Shown: in pieces, positions 1-8,201 of the stretch
Numbering within the stretch: position 1 is the stretch's first letter
How the letters are laid out: each line of letters starts with the position of its first letter
From: an uncultured Oscillospiraceae bacterium
GTDB lineage: Bacteria; Bacillota; Clostridia; Oscillospirales; Acutalibacteraceae
Assembly: GCA_900548545.1 (NCBI GenBank)
Contig: URKX01000010.1
Location: forward strand, 1 to 64,000
Length of the DNA: 64,000 bases
Direction of reading: 5' to 3'
The notes under the pieces: generated by a model
The model's input: only the letters and a program-made list of their open reading frames with translations
What the model was told of the DNA's origin: nothing
Databases searched by the model: none
Made by a program: the position numbers and the translations under genes

Positions 1-821
1 AGCAGGTTGTGGAATTCCACGACCTCCAACGGTTCGATCAGGCGGATCCGGTCACAGCCGCCCAGCTCTTCGTCCGCGGCCTGCTGTACCAGCGGGTTCA
101 GGTGCACCGGGTACACCACCTTCACATCGGGAAATTCCTCCACGATGCGGCGGATGGCCCGGAACATCCTGTGCATGGGCTCCCCCAGGTTTTCCCGGCG
201 GTGCGCGGTGAGCACCAGCAGGCGGGAATCCCCGGCCCAGTCCAGAATTTCGTCCCGGTAATCCTCCCGGACGGTGGTCTTCAGCGCGTCGATGGCGGTG
301 TTGCCCGTCACCACAATGGTCTCGTCCCGCTTGCCCTCCCGCAGCAGGTTCTGCCTGCTCAGCTGGGTGGGGGCAAAGTGCAGGTCCGCCACACAGCCCA
401 CAAACTGCCGGTTCATCTCCTCCGGATAGGGGGAGTATTTGTCATAGGTTCTCAGGCCCGCTTCCACATGGCCCACGGCCACCCTGGCATAGTAGGCCGC
501 CAAAGCCCCCGCAAAGGTGGTGGTGGTGTCGCCATGTACCAGCACGATATGGGGCTTTACTTCGGCGATCACCTCTTCCAGGCCCTTGAGCACCCGGGCG
601 GTGATATCCGACAGGGTCTGCCCCGGCTTCATGATATCCAGGTCGTAATCCGGGGTAATGGCAAAGGCTTCCAGCACCTGGTCCAGCATCTGCCGGTGCT
701 GGGCGGTGACGCACACCAGGCTTTCAAACTCTTCCCGGCGGCCCAGTTCTTTGACCAAGGGCGCCATTTTGATGGTTTCCGGCCGGGTGCCGAACACGGA
801 CAGTACTTTGATCTTCTCCAC
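1..821 (-). CDS. wecB: UDP-N-acetylglucosamine 2-epimerase (non-hydrolysing), C-terminus cut by window edge
   Basis: Interconverts UDP-GlcNAc and UDP-ManNAc in the cytoplasm, supplying ManNAc for wall teichoic acid or a secondary wall polymer. I read it from a GTG at 819-821, preceded by a GAAGGATGG ribosome site; no in-frame ATG fits better. The N-terminus shows FGTRPE (residues 10-15) and then TAQHRQMLDQVL, both hallmark epimerase segments, followed by VHGDTTTTFAGAL and a conserved HVEAGLR region. About 273 of the usual ~370-380 residues are in the window. It follows tagA by 97 bp, which hold a weak hairpin and short repeats, so it may be partly uncoupled from that gene. Family assignment is firm; wall teichoic acid versus another polymer is inference. 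Confidence 0.93.
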   Translation of the reverse strand, partial: MEKIKVLSVFGTRPETIKMAPLVKELGRREEFESLVCVTAQHRQMLDQVLEAFAITPDYDLDIMKPGQTLSDITARVLKGLEEVIAEVKPHIVLVHGDTTTTFAGALAAYYARVAVGHVEAGLRTYDKYSPYPEEMNRQFVGCVADLHFAPTQLSRQNLLREGKRDETIVVTGNTAIDALKTTVREDYRDEILDWAGDSRLLVLTAHRRENLGEPMHRMFRAIRRIVEEFPDVKVVYPVHLNPLVQQAADEELGGCDRIRLIEPLEVVEFHNL

Positions 822-852
822 GGTATCCCATCCTTCTCACTCACTATATTCA

Positions 853-894
853 AAGTTCTTCAAGTTCTTGTCTACAAAGTTCTTACAAGTTTCT
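853..894. repeat. Four short AAGTTCTT direct repeats upstream of wecB
   Basis: Plus-strand copies of AAGTTCTT begin at 853, 862 and 877, with a near copy (AAGTTTCT) at 887. Starts are 9, 15 and 10 bp apart. They fill the gap between the tagA stop and the wecB start, where a wecB promoter or regulator site would lie. No function is known to me. Confidence 0.5.
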
Positions 895-906
895 AACAAT
901 AGGCTC

Positions 907-932
907 AAAAAAAGAGGGTCAGCCCTTTTTTG
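907..932 (-). terminator. Weak hairpin at the 3' end of tagA
   Basis: On the minus strand an A-rich arm plus AGGG, loop CTGA, CCCT and a run of seven T form a small intrinsic-terminator-like stem. It overlaps the tagA stop codon. The GC core is only four pairs, so read-through into wecB is likely. Confidence 0.45.
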
Positions 933-1641
933 ACTCCCGCCGGACAGCCCTCAGGAATTTCACATTGTTCCGGTAAAACCGTCCCAGGCGGGAAGGTTCC
1001 CGCACAATGCGGTACAACCACTCGGTGTTGGTCTTTACAAACAGGGCCGGCGCCCGGCGCTTGCTGCCGGAGAGCACGTCGAAAGACCCGCCCACACCGA
1101 TAAACACGCCCTTCTGGAAGTTTTCCAAATGCCGGGCAATGAGTTTTTCCTGGGCGGGCACCCCCAAAGCCACCAGGGTGAGGTCGGGCTGCATCGCCTC
1201 GATCTCCCGGAAATCGGCGTCCTTATCCTTGCCGTAACCATTTTTATAACGGACTTCCATCTTGGGGTACTGGGCAACAAGCTTTTCCGCCAGGGCAGAA
1301 ACCACCTCTTCCTTGGCCCCCAGCAGGTAGACGCGTTTCCCCTTCTCCCCGGCCAGACGCAGCAGTTTTTCCGCCAGGTCCACACCGGTGATCCGCTCTT
1401 TTGCAGGGTACCCCAGCAAATTCATGGCCTTTACAACGCTGATGCCGTCGGGCACTACCGCGGTTCCCTCGTCCAGCAGCATGGCCTGGATAGAGGGGTC
1501 CTCCTCGGCGTGTATCAGAATCTCCGGGTTGGCGGTGACCACAAACAGCCGCTTGCCGCCCAGCATGGCCTCCCCCGCTTTTTGGCAAAATTCCTCCGCC
1601 GTGCCGGGAAACACCCGGCGCAAATACTCCTTGATGGCCAT
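919..1641 (-). CDS. tagA: WecG/TagA/CpsF-family N-acetylmannosaminyltransferase
   Basis: Expected to transfer ManNAc from UDP-ManNAc to undecaprenyl-PP-GlcNAc on the inner membrane face, the second step of wall teichoic acid linkage-unit synthesis. The 240-aa product shows TANPEI (36-41), PDG with the likely catalytic Asp (64-66), LGVPAQEK (159-166), GVGGSFD (182-188) and the C-terminal EWLYR motif (207-211), all typical of the family; length is normal. ATG 1641 was chosen over longer in-frame starts because AAGGAAGGGTGA lies just upstream and it begins only 4 bp after the sugar transferase stop. It sits between a lipid-carrier priming transferase and the UDP-ManNAc-making epimerase, a coherent pathway order. 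Confidence 0.92.
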   Translation of the reverse strand: MAIKEYLRRVFPGTAEEFCQKAGEAMLGGKRLFVVTANPEILIHAEEDPSIQAMLLDEGTAVVPDGISVVKAMNLLGYPAKERITGVDLAEKLLRLAGEKGKRVYLLGAKEEVVSALAEKLVAQYPKMEVRYKNGYGKDKDADFREIEAMQPDLTLVALGVPAQEKLIARHLENFQKGVFIGVGGSFDVLSGSKRRAPALFVKTNTEWLYRIVREPSRLGRFYRNNVKFLRAVRRESKKG

Positions 1642-1645
1642 AGGC

Positions 1646-3091
1646 TCACCCTTCCTTTTCCGTTTCCCCATCCGGGGCAACGCCGCCATCCTTGGCCGCT
1701 CGGGCGGCCTTCCGGTTGCGTTCCCGGTCCTCGTCAAAGTCGAACAATTCCTGGGTACCGAACGCCTCGGTACTCTCGGACGCCTTTAAAAACACGGTGA
1801 TGGTCTGGAAGATCAGCTTGATATCCTGCCAGATGCTGTAGTTCTCGATATACATCAAGTCCATCACCAGCTTGTCTTTGGGGGAGGTGTTGTACTTGCC
1901 GGAGATCTGGGCCAGGCCCGTCAGGCCCGCCTTCATCCGCAGCCTGTAGGCAAATTCCGGCAGTTCTTCCGTGTATTTCTCCACGTTCTCCAGCATTTCC
2001 GGCCGGGGGCCCACCACGGTCATGTCGCCCTTGAGGATGTTCAGCAGCTGGGGCAGCTCGTCAATGCGGAACTTCCGCAGGTACTTGCCCACCTTGGTGA
2101 TCCGGTCGTCGTTTTCCGTCACCGACTTGTGGATGGAGTTTTCCTCCTTCATGGTGCGGAACTTGTACACCTCGAACACCCGGCCATACTTGGTCAGGCG
2201 CTTCTGCTTGTAGAACACGCGGCCGCCGTCCTCCGCCTTGATGGCAATGGCACAGCCCAGCATAATCGGGCTGGTGATGACGATGCCCACCAACGAGATG
2301 AACAGGTCCATCAGCCGTTTGGCGATGCGCTGCTCCAGGGTCAGGTCCTTGGCGGTGTACATCACCATGGACTTGTCATCCAGGGTGACATACTTGGCCC
2401 CTTGGCTCACCACGTCGATCATTTCAAAGTTATAGTAGATGTTCTTCTGCTTTTGGTAGCAGAACTCAATCAGCTGGATACGCTCTTTAATCGGCACGTC
2501 GTAAAGGAACACTGTGTCGTTGCGGGCAATGACATCCAGCACACGGGGGTCATCGTAACGGACGATCTCGTCTACCTCATACTGCTTGCGGAAGCGGTCC
2601 AGCTTGGGGATGATGTTCCCCAAGCTCTGCCGGGAGGAGGAGATGACACAGCACCGCTCCGGCGGGGCCAGGGAGAAATAAATATAATTGCCGAAATAGG
2701 CAAAAAACACGATCACCACCAGCTGCAGCAAGATCACCAGCAGCAGGCGTTCCGGTGTTTCATAAACAAAGTGGGCGTTGTTCTTTTCGCTGGTATTCAT
2801 AATGGACAGCTGCAGGTGGGTGACCAGGTCCGTGATGATGGTGGCCAGCGCCATGGAGTGGACAATGGGCCGGCTTTTCTGGGTGCCGATGGCGTAGCCG
2901 CCATACACCTGCATCAAGGCAATGCCCAGCACAACAAAAGTCACCATGGTGACGCCGGTGGTGCGGGAAAGGTTGAATAGCCAGGGGTTGTTGATGCCGA
3001 AGATCCCAAAAAAGATGCCGAAAAGGGAAGCAAACAGCGCCAGCTTCAGAATGAAGACAATGGTGCGTTTCAGCTTTTTGATGGTGTGCAT
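1646..3091 (-). CDS. Polyprenyl-phosphate hexose-1-phosphate transferase (bacterial sugar transferase family)
   Basis: An integral membrane priming enzyme that loads a sugar-1-phosphate onto undecaprenyl phosphate, starting a surface polymer. The 481-aa protein has hydrophobic segments near residues 10-34, 45-62, 80-96 and 115-140, a central soluble region (about 145-250), and a C-terminal PF02397-type catalytic domain from about 258. That domain includes a membrane re-entrant stretch (260-280), a YKFRTM segment, and the conserved RIDELPQ and VGPRPE motifs. Start ATG 3091 has AAGGAC upstream. It is the first gene of a unit running into tagA (4-bp gap) and wecB. The sugar transferred cannot be read from sequence. 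Confidence 0.9.
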   Translation of the reverse strand: MHTIKKLKRTIVFILKLALFASLFGIFFGIFGINNPWLFNLSRTTGVTMVTFVVLGIALMQVYGGYAIGTQKSRPIVHSMALATIITDLVTHLQLSIMNTSEKNNAHFVYETPERLLLVILLQLVVIVFFAYFGNYIYFSLAPPERCCVISSSRQSLGNIIPKLDRFRKQYEVDEIVRYDDPRVLDVIARNDTVFLYDVPIKERIQLIEFCYQKQKNIYYNFEMIDVVSQGAKYVTLDDKSMVMYTAKDLTLEQRIAKRLMDLFISLVGIVITSPIMLGCAIAIKAEDGGRVFYKQKRLTKYGRVFEVYKFRTMKEENSIHKSVTENDDRITKVGKYLRKFRIDELPQLLNILKGDMTVVGPRPEMLENVEKYTEELPEFAYRLRMKAGLTGLAQISGKYNTSPKDKLVMDLMYIENYSIWQDIKLIFQTITVFLKASESTEAFGTQELFDFDEDRERNRKAARAAKDGGVAPDGETEKEG

Positions 3092-3168
3092 GAAAAAACC
3101 GTCCTTATCACAATGGGTCCAGCGGGGAGCAGCCATACGGCCACCCGCCCGCAATCACAATTAGTGGT

Positions 3169-3197
3169 ATTATAACACAGTCCTTTAAAAAAAGCAA
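3169..3197 (-). promoter_or_regulatory. Sigma-A promoter of the wall-polymer unit
   Basis: Minus strand: -35 TTGCTT (3192-3197), 17-bp spacer, -10 TATAAT (3169-3174). It lies about 80 bp upstream of the sugar transferase start. Confidence 0.75.
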
Positions 3198-3253
3198 AGA
3201 GCTGTGGGAATTTCGGTTTTTCACCCAGAAAACTTGCCGGAAAACCAAAAAAA

Positions 3254-3279
3254 GTGCCCGGACAGCTCTGTCCGGGCAC
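3254..3279 (-). terminator. Intrinsic terminator of the aldo/keto reductase gene
   Basis: A perfect 12-bp stem (GTGCCCGGACAG with its complement) and 2-nt loop, followed on the minus strand by a run of T (3247-3253). It lies 20 bp after the reductase stop. Confidence 0.9.
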
Positions 3280-3299
3280 TCAAAAGTACAGCCGGGAGA

Positions 3300-4421
3300 T
3301 CAGGCGAACTCCTTGGCCGCTTTTTTCAGGGTTTCGATAATCTCGATCTTCTGGGGACAGTGGGCCTCGCAGTTGCCGCACTGGATGCAGTCCCCGGCCT
3401 TGCCGCCCTCTTTGGTGGCGTCCTCATAAGAGCGCTTGGCGCCTTCCACGTTGTTGTAGAGGGTCAGATCGTTCATGGTCTTGAAGATCCCGGGGATGTT
3501 GATCTTCTGGGGGCATCCGTCCACACAGTACTTGCAGGCGGTGCAGGGGATGGTGGGCAGGCTGTCGAGAATGTCCACAACCTTCTGCACAGTGGCCCGC
3601 TCAGACTCGTTCAGGGGCTGGAAATCCTCCATAAAGGAGGTGTTGTCGTTCATCTGCTCCTCGTTGGACATACCCGACAGCACCGTGATCAGGCCATCCA
3701 GGGAAGCGGCATACCGCAGGGCCCAAGAGGCCACGGACATCTCCGGCTCGGCGGCCTTGAAAACTTCCTGCACCTGAGGAGGCATGATGGCCAAAGAACC
3801 GCCCCGGACAGGCTCCATAATGATGACGGACTTGCCGTACTTCCGGGCAACCTCATAGCACTTGCGGGACTGGACGCTCTCGCTCTCCCAGTCCACATAG
3901 TTGATCTGCAGCTGGACAAACTCCATCTCCGGATGGTTTTGGAGGATGTGCTCCAAAGCTTCCGCAGTGTCGTGGAAGGAGAAGCCGATGTGCTTGGCCT
4001 TCCCCTCCGCCTTCAGGCGCTTCATAAAGTCCCAGGCGCCCAGCTCGTCGGCTTTCTTCTCCCGCTCGGCGCTCATGGCGTGGAGCAGGTAGAAGTCGTA
4101 GTACTCCAGGCCGGCGCGGTCCAGGCTTTCCTGGAAAATGGCCTCCAGCTCTTCAATGCTCTTCTGGTCCCACAGGGGCAGCTTGGTGGCGCACTGGAAG
4201 CTGTCACGGGGATAGCGGTCCACCACAGCCTCTTTCAAAGCCACTTCCGACTTGCCGCCGATGTACACGTACGCGGTGTCAAAATAGGTAAAGCCCTTGG
4301 ACATGAAGGTGTCCACCATCCGCTTCACCTGCTCGATGTCGATCTCCTCACCCAGCATGGGCAGCCGCATCAGGCCAAAGCCCAGATTTTTGATGCTTTC
4401 ACCCAAATACTTGTCAGCCAT
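3300..4421 (-). CDS. Aldo/keto reductase with C-terminal two-cluster 4Fe-4S ferredoxin domain
   Basis: A cytoplasmic oxidoreductase of the fused AKR-ferredoxin type common in anaerobic Clostridia. The 373-aa protein has the AKR catalytic tetrad at Asp48, Tyr53, Lys80 and His114 in a TIM-barrel. The last ~90 residues carry CTACKYCVDGCP and CIQCGNCEAHCP, two cluster-binding Cys motifs. ATG 4421 is supported by GGGAGGAA upstream; earlier in-frame ATGs lie in the promoter. It is monocistronic: its own promoter, a perfect terminator downstream. The 19-bp promoter spacer and a 20-bp inverted repeat in the leader suggest dedicated regulation. The substrate is unknown. Confidence 0.92.
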   Translation of the reverse strand: MADKYLGESIKNLGFGLMRLPMLGEEIDIEQVKRMVDTFMSKGFTYFDTAYVYIGGKSEVALKEAVVDRYPRDSFQCATKLPLWDQKSIEELEAIFQESLDRAGLEYYDFYLLHAMSAEREKKADELGAWDFMKRLKAEGKAKHIGFSFHDTAEALEHILQNHPEMEFVQLQINYVDWESESVQSRKCYEVARKYGKSVIIMEPVRGGSLAIMPPQVQEVFKAAEPEMSVASWALRYAASLDGLITVLSGMSNEEQMNDNTSFMEDFQPLNESERATVQKVVDILDSLPTIPCTACKYCVDGCPQKINIPGIFKTMNDLTLYNNVEGAKRSYEDATKEGGKAGDCIQCGNCEAHCPQKIEIIETLKKAAKEFA

Positions 4422-4443
4422 TTCACATTCCTCCCATAATCCA

Positions 4444-4504
4444 ACAGTTGACCTCGCAACTGTAACTTTTTTCATTATACTTGTTAAAGTGCACTTCATG
4501 TCAA
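4444..4504 (-). promoter_or_regulatory. Reductase promoter with 19-bp spacer and leader inverted repeat
   Basis: Minus strand: consensus -35 TTGACA (4499-4504) and -10 TATAAT (4474-4479), but 19 bp apart, the overlong spacing typical of MerR-type promoters. The spacer holds a perfect 10-bp palindrome AAGTGCACTT (4487-4496). Just past the expected transcription start is ACAGTTG-CGAGGT-CAACTGT (4444-4463), a 7-bp inverted repeat. The -35 overlaps the stop of the next gene. Binding of a regulator is inference. Confidence 0.6.
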
Positions 4505-5991
4505 GAGGGATTTTCGCTTTCCTCTCTTATTTTTCCTGGGACCTTCCCAGGCTTCCCGCGGGCTTTCCACCAGCCCCACAGGGCCTGTGCCCCTACCCCT
4601 GCCAGCAGGAACACCACCGGCATGAGGAAATACCGGTACCGGGGCTGCACCTCAATGAACAGGTGGGCCCCATAATACCCGCACAGCAGGAAGCAAAGCA
4701 TCACCGGCAGGCGCGCCCCCTCGCCAGCACCTTTCCACAGCCACAGGGCCGATGCCCCGCCCGCCAGCAAAAACGCCAGCAAGAAAATGCCCCGGTCCAA
4801 GTAGTTCAGGGCGTTCAGGCACTGGGCCAGGGTCACGCTGCCCAGCACAGGGGCCTCGCCGTTCAGGTGGCCGAACCCCCAGTACAGGTACTCCAAGGAC
4901 CCCCACATGGCCTGGCTCTTTTTCCAAAACAGTTCCAGCAGCCCTCCCAGCCCCAAGGAGGACAGCCGCTCCCCCACCACCTGTTCCATGGCGGCAGGAG
5001 CCTGGTCCCTGGGCAGCAGGTAATAGGCGTTGTAATCAGCTTGGTTCCAGGCCCCGGAGCTGTCCAGGTTCAGCCCCAGGACAAACTTCCACAGGGGCAG
5101 GTTATTGGTAAGCCCTTCCGGGTTCATCCCCGTGGCCTGCACCACCCAGCCAAACAGCTCTGTGGCGGCAAAATAGGCCACCCCCGCCGCCAGCAGGGGC
5201 GCCCCCACCCACAGCAAGCCTTTGCCCTTCCAGCGGAGCATCCGCACCAGGGTCCAGCACAGCAGGGCCACAATGACCACCGCCCCCAGAGGGCGCATCA
5301 AGTTGCCCACCGCCAGGCAAAGCCCCGCTAAAGCCGCCCAACGGCGGGCGAGTTTTTTCTGCCGCACCAACAGCCAGATCCCCAGGTAGTAAAAGAATGC
5401 CGCAATGTGCTGGTTGGTCAAGACCGCCGCCAAAAAATAGGGGGCCGGGTACAAGGCATACAGCAGGGAAGCCGTCATGGCCGCGGGCTCCGAAAGGAAC
5501 CGCCGGGCAATGGCGTACACCAGGCAGCCGGTACCAGCCATCCACAAAGCATTGAGCAGCTGCAGCGGCAGCAGCCCCGGCCCGAACACCTTCACCACCA
5601 AAGCTTCATAGGCCACAAAGCCCGTCTGATAAGCCCAGTTGTAGAAGTAGTCGTTTTGCAGGTACCCCCGGCTGCCCTGGGCCATTTGGCAGGCAGCGCC
5701 GTACATGGTTTGGAAGTCCTGCACCGGCACCGCCCCAAACACCAGGATCACACACAGGGCCAGGGCAAACCGCAGGGCAAAGAGCACCACGGGAAACCCC
5801 CGGCTGGGCTTTAGGAAGCACAGCCCCAGCCACACCAACGCCGCTGCCCCCAGAAGCCCCGCCAGGGACACCAAAGCATATACGCCGCCCCGGCAGACGG
5901 TAGTTCCCGCCTGCACTACAACCATCAAGGAAAACAGCGCGCTGAAGAAAAAGCTGGCTTTTTCCCCAAACCAGCCGATCTTTTCACCCAA
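4501..5991 (-). CDS. Multi-pass membrane glycosyltransferase-like protein (GT39/ArnT-like)
   Basis: A 496-aa protein with roughly ten hydrophobic segments and a short soluble stretch near residues 90-150, matching the layout of dolichyl- or polyprenyl-phosphate-dependent GT-C transferases. The region after the third helix (VPVQDFQTMYGAACQMA) resembles the acidic first extracytoplasmic loop where GT-C enzymes bind metal and lipid donor. The start is a TTG at 5989-5991 behind GGGAGGTGAAGGG; no upstream ATG fits. The DUF2752 gene lies 24 bp upstream on the same strand, so the two are probably cotranscribed. The acceptor is unknown, and the family call rests on topology more than on a strong motif. 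Confidence 0.7.
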   Translation of the reverse strand: MGEKIGWFGEKASFFFSALFSLMVVVQAGTTVCRGGVYALVSLAGLLGAAALVWLGLCFLKPSRGFPVVLFALRFALALCVILVFGAVPVQDFQTMYGAACQMAQGSRGYLQNDYFYNWAYQTGFVAYEALVVKVFGPGLLPLQLLNALWMAGTGCLVYAIARRFLSEPAAMTASLLYALYPAPYFLAAVLTNQHIAAFFYYLGIWLLVRQKKLARRWAALAGLCLAVGNLMRPLGAVVIVALLCWTLVRMLRWKGKGLLWVGAPLLAAGVAYFAATELFGWVVQATGMNPEGLTNNLPLWKFVLGLNLDSSGAWNQADYNAYYLLPRDQAPAAMEQVVGERLSSLGLGGLLELFWKKSQAMWGSLEYLYWGFGHLNGEAPVLGSVTLAQCLNALNYLDRGIFLLAFLLAGGASALWLWKGAGEGARLPVMLCFLLCGYYGAHLFIEVQPRYRYFLMPVVFLLAGVGAQALWGWWKARGKPGKVPGKIREESENPS

Positions 5992-6015
5992 GACCCTTCA
6001 CCTCCCACTCACCGG

Positions 6016-6408
6016 TCACACCGGCCTCAGAGCCTCAAACCCAGGCAGGTTCCGCAGCACGGTGAACACCATTCCCACAGCGATCACCACCACCAGCAGG
6101 GGGAGCATCCAGCGGCGCTTGTACAAGGGCCTGCGCCCCCGCACATACAGCACCCCTTCCCCCACCAGGTACGCTGCCCCCAACGGCAGCACAAAAAACA
6201 TATAGGGGTTTTCCCGGAAGGCCCGGCCCACGTGCCCGGCCAGCAGTTCCTCCGCCATCCGGGTGACGCCGCAGGCCCCGCAGTAATACCCGGTCCCCTG
6301 CAAAATGGGGCAGGGCGGACGCAGGATTAGCAGCACACCGGCCAGAAGGAGGATCCCCAAAGCCACAAAGAACACCCGCAGCAACTTTCGTTTTTGTTCC
6401 CGCCCCAT
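6016..6408 (-). CDS. DUF2752 family membrane protein
   Basis: A 130-aa protein with an N-terminal helix (about 12-29) and two further helices. It carries the DUF2752 signature: CP near residue 37, TGYYCGACGVTR (about 42-53) and the AFRENPY segment. These conserved Cys and Arg residues define the family, whose biochemical role is unknown. Start ATG 6408 follows GGGAGGCACACC. It precedes the GT39-like gene by 24 bp and comes just after the degV terminator, near a TATAGT box that may serve as -10. Confidence 0.8.
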   Translation of the reverse strand: MGREQKRKLLRVFFVALGILLLAGVLLILRPPCPILQGTGYYCGACGVTRMAEELLAGHVGRAFRENPYMFFVLPLGAAYLVGEGVLYVRGRRPLYKRRWMLPLLVVVIAVGMVFTVLRNLPGFEALRPV

Positions 6409-6441
6409 GGTGTGCCTCCCGTCCGCAAACTATACCAAAAA

Positions 6442-6459
6442 GCGGGCCACAGGGCCCGC
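6442..6459 (-). terminator. Intrinsic terminator of degV
   Basis: Minus strand: 7-bp GC stem (GCGGGCC with GGCCCGC), 4-nt loop and five T (plus A at 6437-6441), starting 14 bp after the degV stop. Confidence 0.85.
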
Positions 6460-6472
6460 TTGGTGAAATCCC

Positions 6473-7309
6473 TTATTTTTTGATATAGGCAAGGCCCACA
6501 GCTCCGGGGCCGGTGTGGGTGCCCACAATGCTGCCAATGGAGGAAACGTGCACCTCCCGCTTCTTCAGCAGGTCCCCCAGGAACTCCTGGAAAGCTTTGC
6601 TGTTCTCAGGGACATTGGCATTGCCCACGGTCACGCAGTAGTCGCCGGAGATGGGCTCTTTTTCCACAAACTTGCGGATAGCCGCGAAGGCCGCCTTCTT
6701 CCCCCGGGCTTTGCCCACCACTTCCACCAGGCCGTCCTTCAAGGTGATGATGGGGCAGATGCCCAGGATGCTTGCCACCAGGGCGCTGGTAGCCGAAAGC
6801 CGCCCGCCCATCTTCAAATATTTCAGGTCCTCGATCATGGCGAACAGCCGGATGCGGGGGATCAGCTCTTCGACCTTTTCCGCGATCTCGGCGCCGGTCA
6901 TGCCGGCATCCCGCATTTTCACAGCTTCTTCCACCAGCAGCCCCAAGGCAAAGGTGACGTTCAACGTATCCGGCAGCAGGATGTTCTCCGCCCCCAGGAT
7001 GTTCTTGGCCACCCGGGCCGACTGCAAGGTGCCGCTCATTTTCGAGGAAATGAACAAGCACACCACGTCGTCGCCGCTCTCCTGGTAGGGCTTGAAGACC
7101 TCCTGAAACTGAGCGGGGGTGATCTGGGCTGTTTTGGGCAGCTCCTCCGCGGCAGACAGTTTTTCAAAAAACTCCTCGTTGGAGATGTCGATGTTGGCCC
7201 GGTAGCTTGTGTCCCCAAAATTCACGGTGATGGGGAGCATTTCCACCCCCAGCTCCGCACAGCGCTGAGGGCTGATGTCGCAGGAGCTGTCGGTCACGAT
7301 CTTTACCAT
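6473..7309 (-). CDS. DegV family fatty-acid-binding protein
   Basis: DegV/FakB proteins bind a fatty acid and, with a FakA kinase, present it for phosphorylation to acyl phosphate used in phospholipid synthesis. The 278-aa product begins VKIVTDSSCDIS, the usual DegV opening, has the SSKMSGTLQSA segment that lines the lipid head-group site (about 86-96), and ends in a typical C-terminal domain. ATG 7309 was chosen because the protein aligns with the family from that Met. No fakA gene is adjacent. The region upstream is the structured repeat at 7387-7498, whose extended -10 motifs point toward this gene. Confidence 0.92.
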   Translation of the reverse strand: MVKIVTDSSCDISPQRCAELGVEMLPITVNFGDTSYRANIDISNEEFFEKLSAAEELPKTAQITPAQFQEVFKPYQESGDDVVCLFISSKMSGTLQSARVAKNILGAENILLPDTLNVTFALGLLVEEAVKMRDAGMTGAEIAEKVEELIPRIRLFAMIEDLKYLKMGGRLSATSALVASILGICPIITLKDGLVEVVGKARGKKAAFAAIRKFVEKEPISGDYCVTVGNANVPENSKAFQEFLGDLLKKREVHVSSIGSIVGTHTGPGAVGLAYIKK

Positions 7310-7386
7310 AGGGAAATCCACTCTTTCTCTCGAAATATCCAGCGCCGCGGCGGGCAAAACCGCCCGGGCAACCGTTTTCTGCGGCT

Positions 7387-7498
7387 ATTATACCACGCCT
7401 GCGGCGGGCACGTCGCGCAAGCGGCCTTCGGGCCGCCTGACTAGGCGGGTACTCCCGGCTCGCCGCCCGCGCCCCCGTTTTCTGGGGCTATTATACCA
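7387..7498 (-). repeat. Structured ~103-bp intergenic repeat, single unit
   Basis: On the minus strand the unit runs between two extended -10 motifs TGGTATAAT (7490-7498 and 7387-7395) placed 103 bp apart. Between them are two GC-rich hairpins (GGCGG...CCGCC type, then GCGGCC-CGAA-GGCCGC) and a GCGCGACGTGCCC box. The same order and period occur in the two tandem units at 26917-27130. It fills most of the gap between degV and the next gene. Confidence 0.75.
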
Positions 7499-7514
7499 CA
7501 GTGCCAGGTGCGGG

Positions 7515-7970
7515 TCAATATTTCCGGCTGTAATAGAACCAGCTCCCCGCCCGCAGTAGGACACATCCCAGCAGGGTGTAATACAGGGCGTTGAACATAT
7601 CCATATTATAGAGGCTTGTCACAAACACCGCCAGGGTCAGCCCCACCAAGGTCAGGTCCCCGGAAAGCTTTGCCGCCTTCTCCCCCACCAAAATGCGCCG
7701 CTCATCTTGCTGCCAGCGGCTCTCCTCCTCCATCTGGAAGGGGTTTTTCAGCTTTTTCTTGTTCATCACCAGCCGGATGATGAAATAGATAAGAAACCCG
7801 AACAGCAGCATACTCTGCATCCGCCGGGCCCGGTCGGTCATCAAACGGGCATCCAAAAACTTCAAATCATCCCAAAAAATACCCACCAGCACGTCCAATG
7901 CCGCCAGCAGCACAATGCCTGCCCACAGCAGCCGGTTCTCCCGCTGGATCCTCTTTTTATACTCTTCCAT
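7515..7970 (-). CDS. Small membrane protein cotranscribed with an XRE regulator
   Basis: A 151-aa protein with four predicted helices (about 15-33, 52-68, 105-122 and 126-142) and a charged middle loop rich in Lys/Glu. I do not recognise the family with certainty; similar small four-helix proteins often sit beside XRE regulators in Clostridia. Start ATG 7970 follows GGAAGGAGAGG and overlaps the end of the XRE gene by 14 bp, so translation is probably coupled and both share the promoter at 8221-8249. It could be a membrane sensor or partner of the regulator, but that is guesswork. Confidence 0.75.
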   Translation of the reverse strand: MEEYKKRIQRENRLLWAGIVLLAALDVLVGIFWDDLKFLDARLMTDRARRMQSMLLFGFLIYFIIRLVMNKKKLKNPFQMEEESRWQQDERRILVGEKAAKLSGDLTLVGLTLAVFVTSLYNMDMFNALYYTLLGCVLLRAGSWFYYSRKY

Positions 7971-8181
7971 GGTGCACCTCTCCTTCCAGCTCTGAAAAGT
8001 CAAATACCTCTTCGATGGTCAATCCGAAATAGTGGGCAATCTTAAACGCCAACGGCAGGGACGCCGTATACCGCCCCACCTCGATGGAGGTGATGGTCTG
8101 CCGGGTGGTGCCCACCGCCCGGGCCAGCTCCTCCTGGGAAAGCTTCCTCTCCCGGCGCAGCTCCGGGATCCTGGTCTTCAT
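7957..8181 (-). CDS. XRE-family transcriptional regulator (Cro/CI-type)
   Basis: A 74-aa DNA-binding protein consisting almost only of one helix-turn-helix domain. LSQEELARAVGTTRQTITSIE spans the two DNA-contacting helices, with Gln and Thr at positions usually touching DNA. This is the YozG/phage-like minimal XRE class that binds as a dimer. ATG 8181 has AAAGGAGG upstream. The promoter directly upstream is a consensus sigma-A promoter bracketed by two identical 15-bp sequences, each with a TTGC-AAA-GCAA palindrome, which makes negative autoregulation likely. It overlaps the downstream membrane-protein gene. Confidence 0.93.
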   Translation of the reverse strand: MKTRIPELRRERKLSQEELARAVGTTRQTITSIEVGRYTASLPLAFKIAHYFGLTIEEVFDFSELEGEVHHGRV

Positions 8182-8201
8182 GGGGGACGCCTCCTTTCGC
8201 T

